This document shows, one piece after another, positions 6,122 through 6,122 of a DNA stretch of 6,122 nt (position 1 is the first letter of the stretch; each line of letters starts with the position of its first letter). The stretch comes from an uncultured Legionellales bacterium (GTDB lineage Bacteria > Pseudomonadota > Gammaproteobacteria > UBA1113). The notes under the pieces were generated by a model that was not told the origin of the DNA, made no database searches, and worked only from the letters and a program-made list of their open reading frames with translations. The stretch is from contig CAMFJO010000058.1 in assembly GCA_945956945.1 (NCBI GenBank), forward strand, positions 1 through 6,122, read 5' to 3'. A program made the position numbers and the translations under genes.

Positions 6122-6122
6122 C

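Noticed and set aside
1..6122. CRISPR array, tRNA, rRNA, riboswitch, prophage, insertion sequence or defence genes
   Set aside because: No repeat-spacer pattern, RNA-gene signature, transposase or phage-like gene was seen. Nearly all of the window is housekeeping coding sequence.

Overview
The window is an ordinary central-carbon gene cluster from a gammaproteobacterium. It sits at the raw end of an assembly contig, and the first 48 bases are not genomic. They read as an Illumina Nextera i7 adapter: the tail of P7, an 8-base index and the Tn5 mosaic end. Real sequence starts at about base 49, in the middle of a transketolase gene.

Layout. On the plus strand come the C-terminal 406 codons of transketolase (tkt), glyceraldehyde-3-phosphate dehydrogenase (gap), phosphoglycerate kinase (pgk) and, after a 167-bp gap, pyruvate kinase (pyk, PykA-like). 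tkt, gap and pgk are separated by only 2 and 11 bp and have strong Shine-Dalgarno sites, so they look like one operon. pyk may be read through from pgk or may have its own weak promoter in the gap. On the minus strand, converging on pyk with 23 bp between stop codons, lies ubiA (4-hydroxybenzoate polyprenyltransferase). Upstream of ubiA, running off the right edge, is the 3' end of an unidentified gene (54 codons visible).

Organism. The tkt-gap-pgk-pyk order is, from memory, the arrangement in Legionella and Coxiella. In E. coli the matching locus is tktA-epd-pgk-fbaA. The proteins resemble gammaproteobacterial homologues and base composition is moderate to slightly AT-rich. A Legionellales-like member is my best guess, with moderate confidence; genus cannot be given.

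How the genes work together. Transketolase feeds glyceraldehyde-3-phosphate from the non-oxidative pentose phosphate pathway. Gap and Pgk convert it to 3-phosphoglycerate with the first substrate-level ATP. Pyk makes the second ATP from phosphoenolpyruvate. UbiA belongs to ubiquinone synthesis at the membrane and is adjacent but functionally separate.

I found no mobile element, CRISPR array, RNA gene or new system. The points worth a second look are the adapter and the false gene start it creates, an unusual cofactor-pocket signature in Gap, an Asp-to-Glu change in the Pgk nucleotide loop, the unexplained pgk-pyk gap, and the unidentified gene fragment at the right edge.
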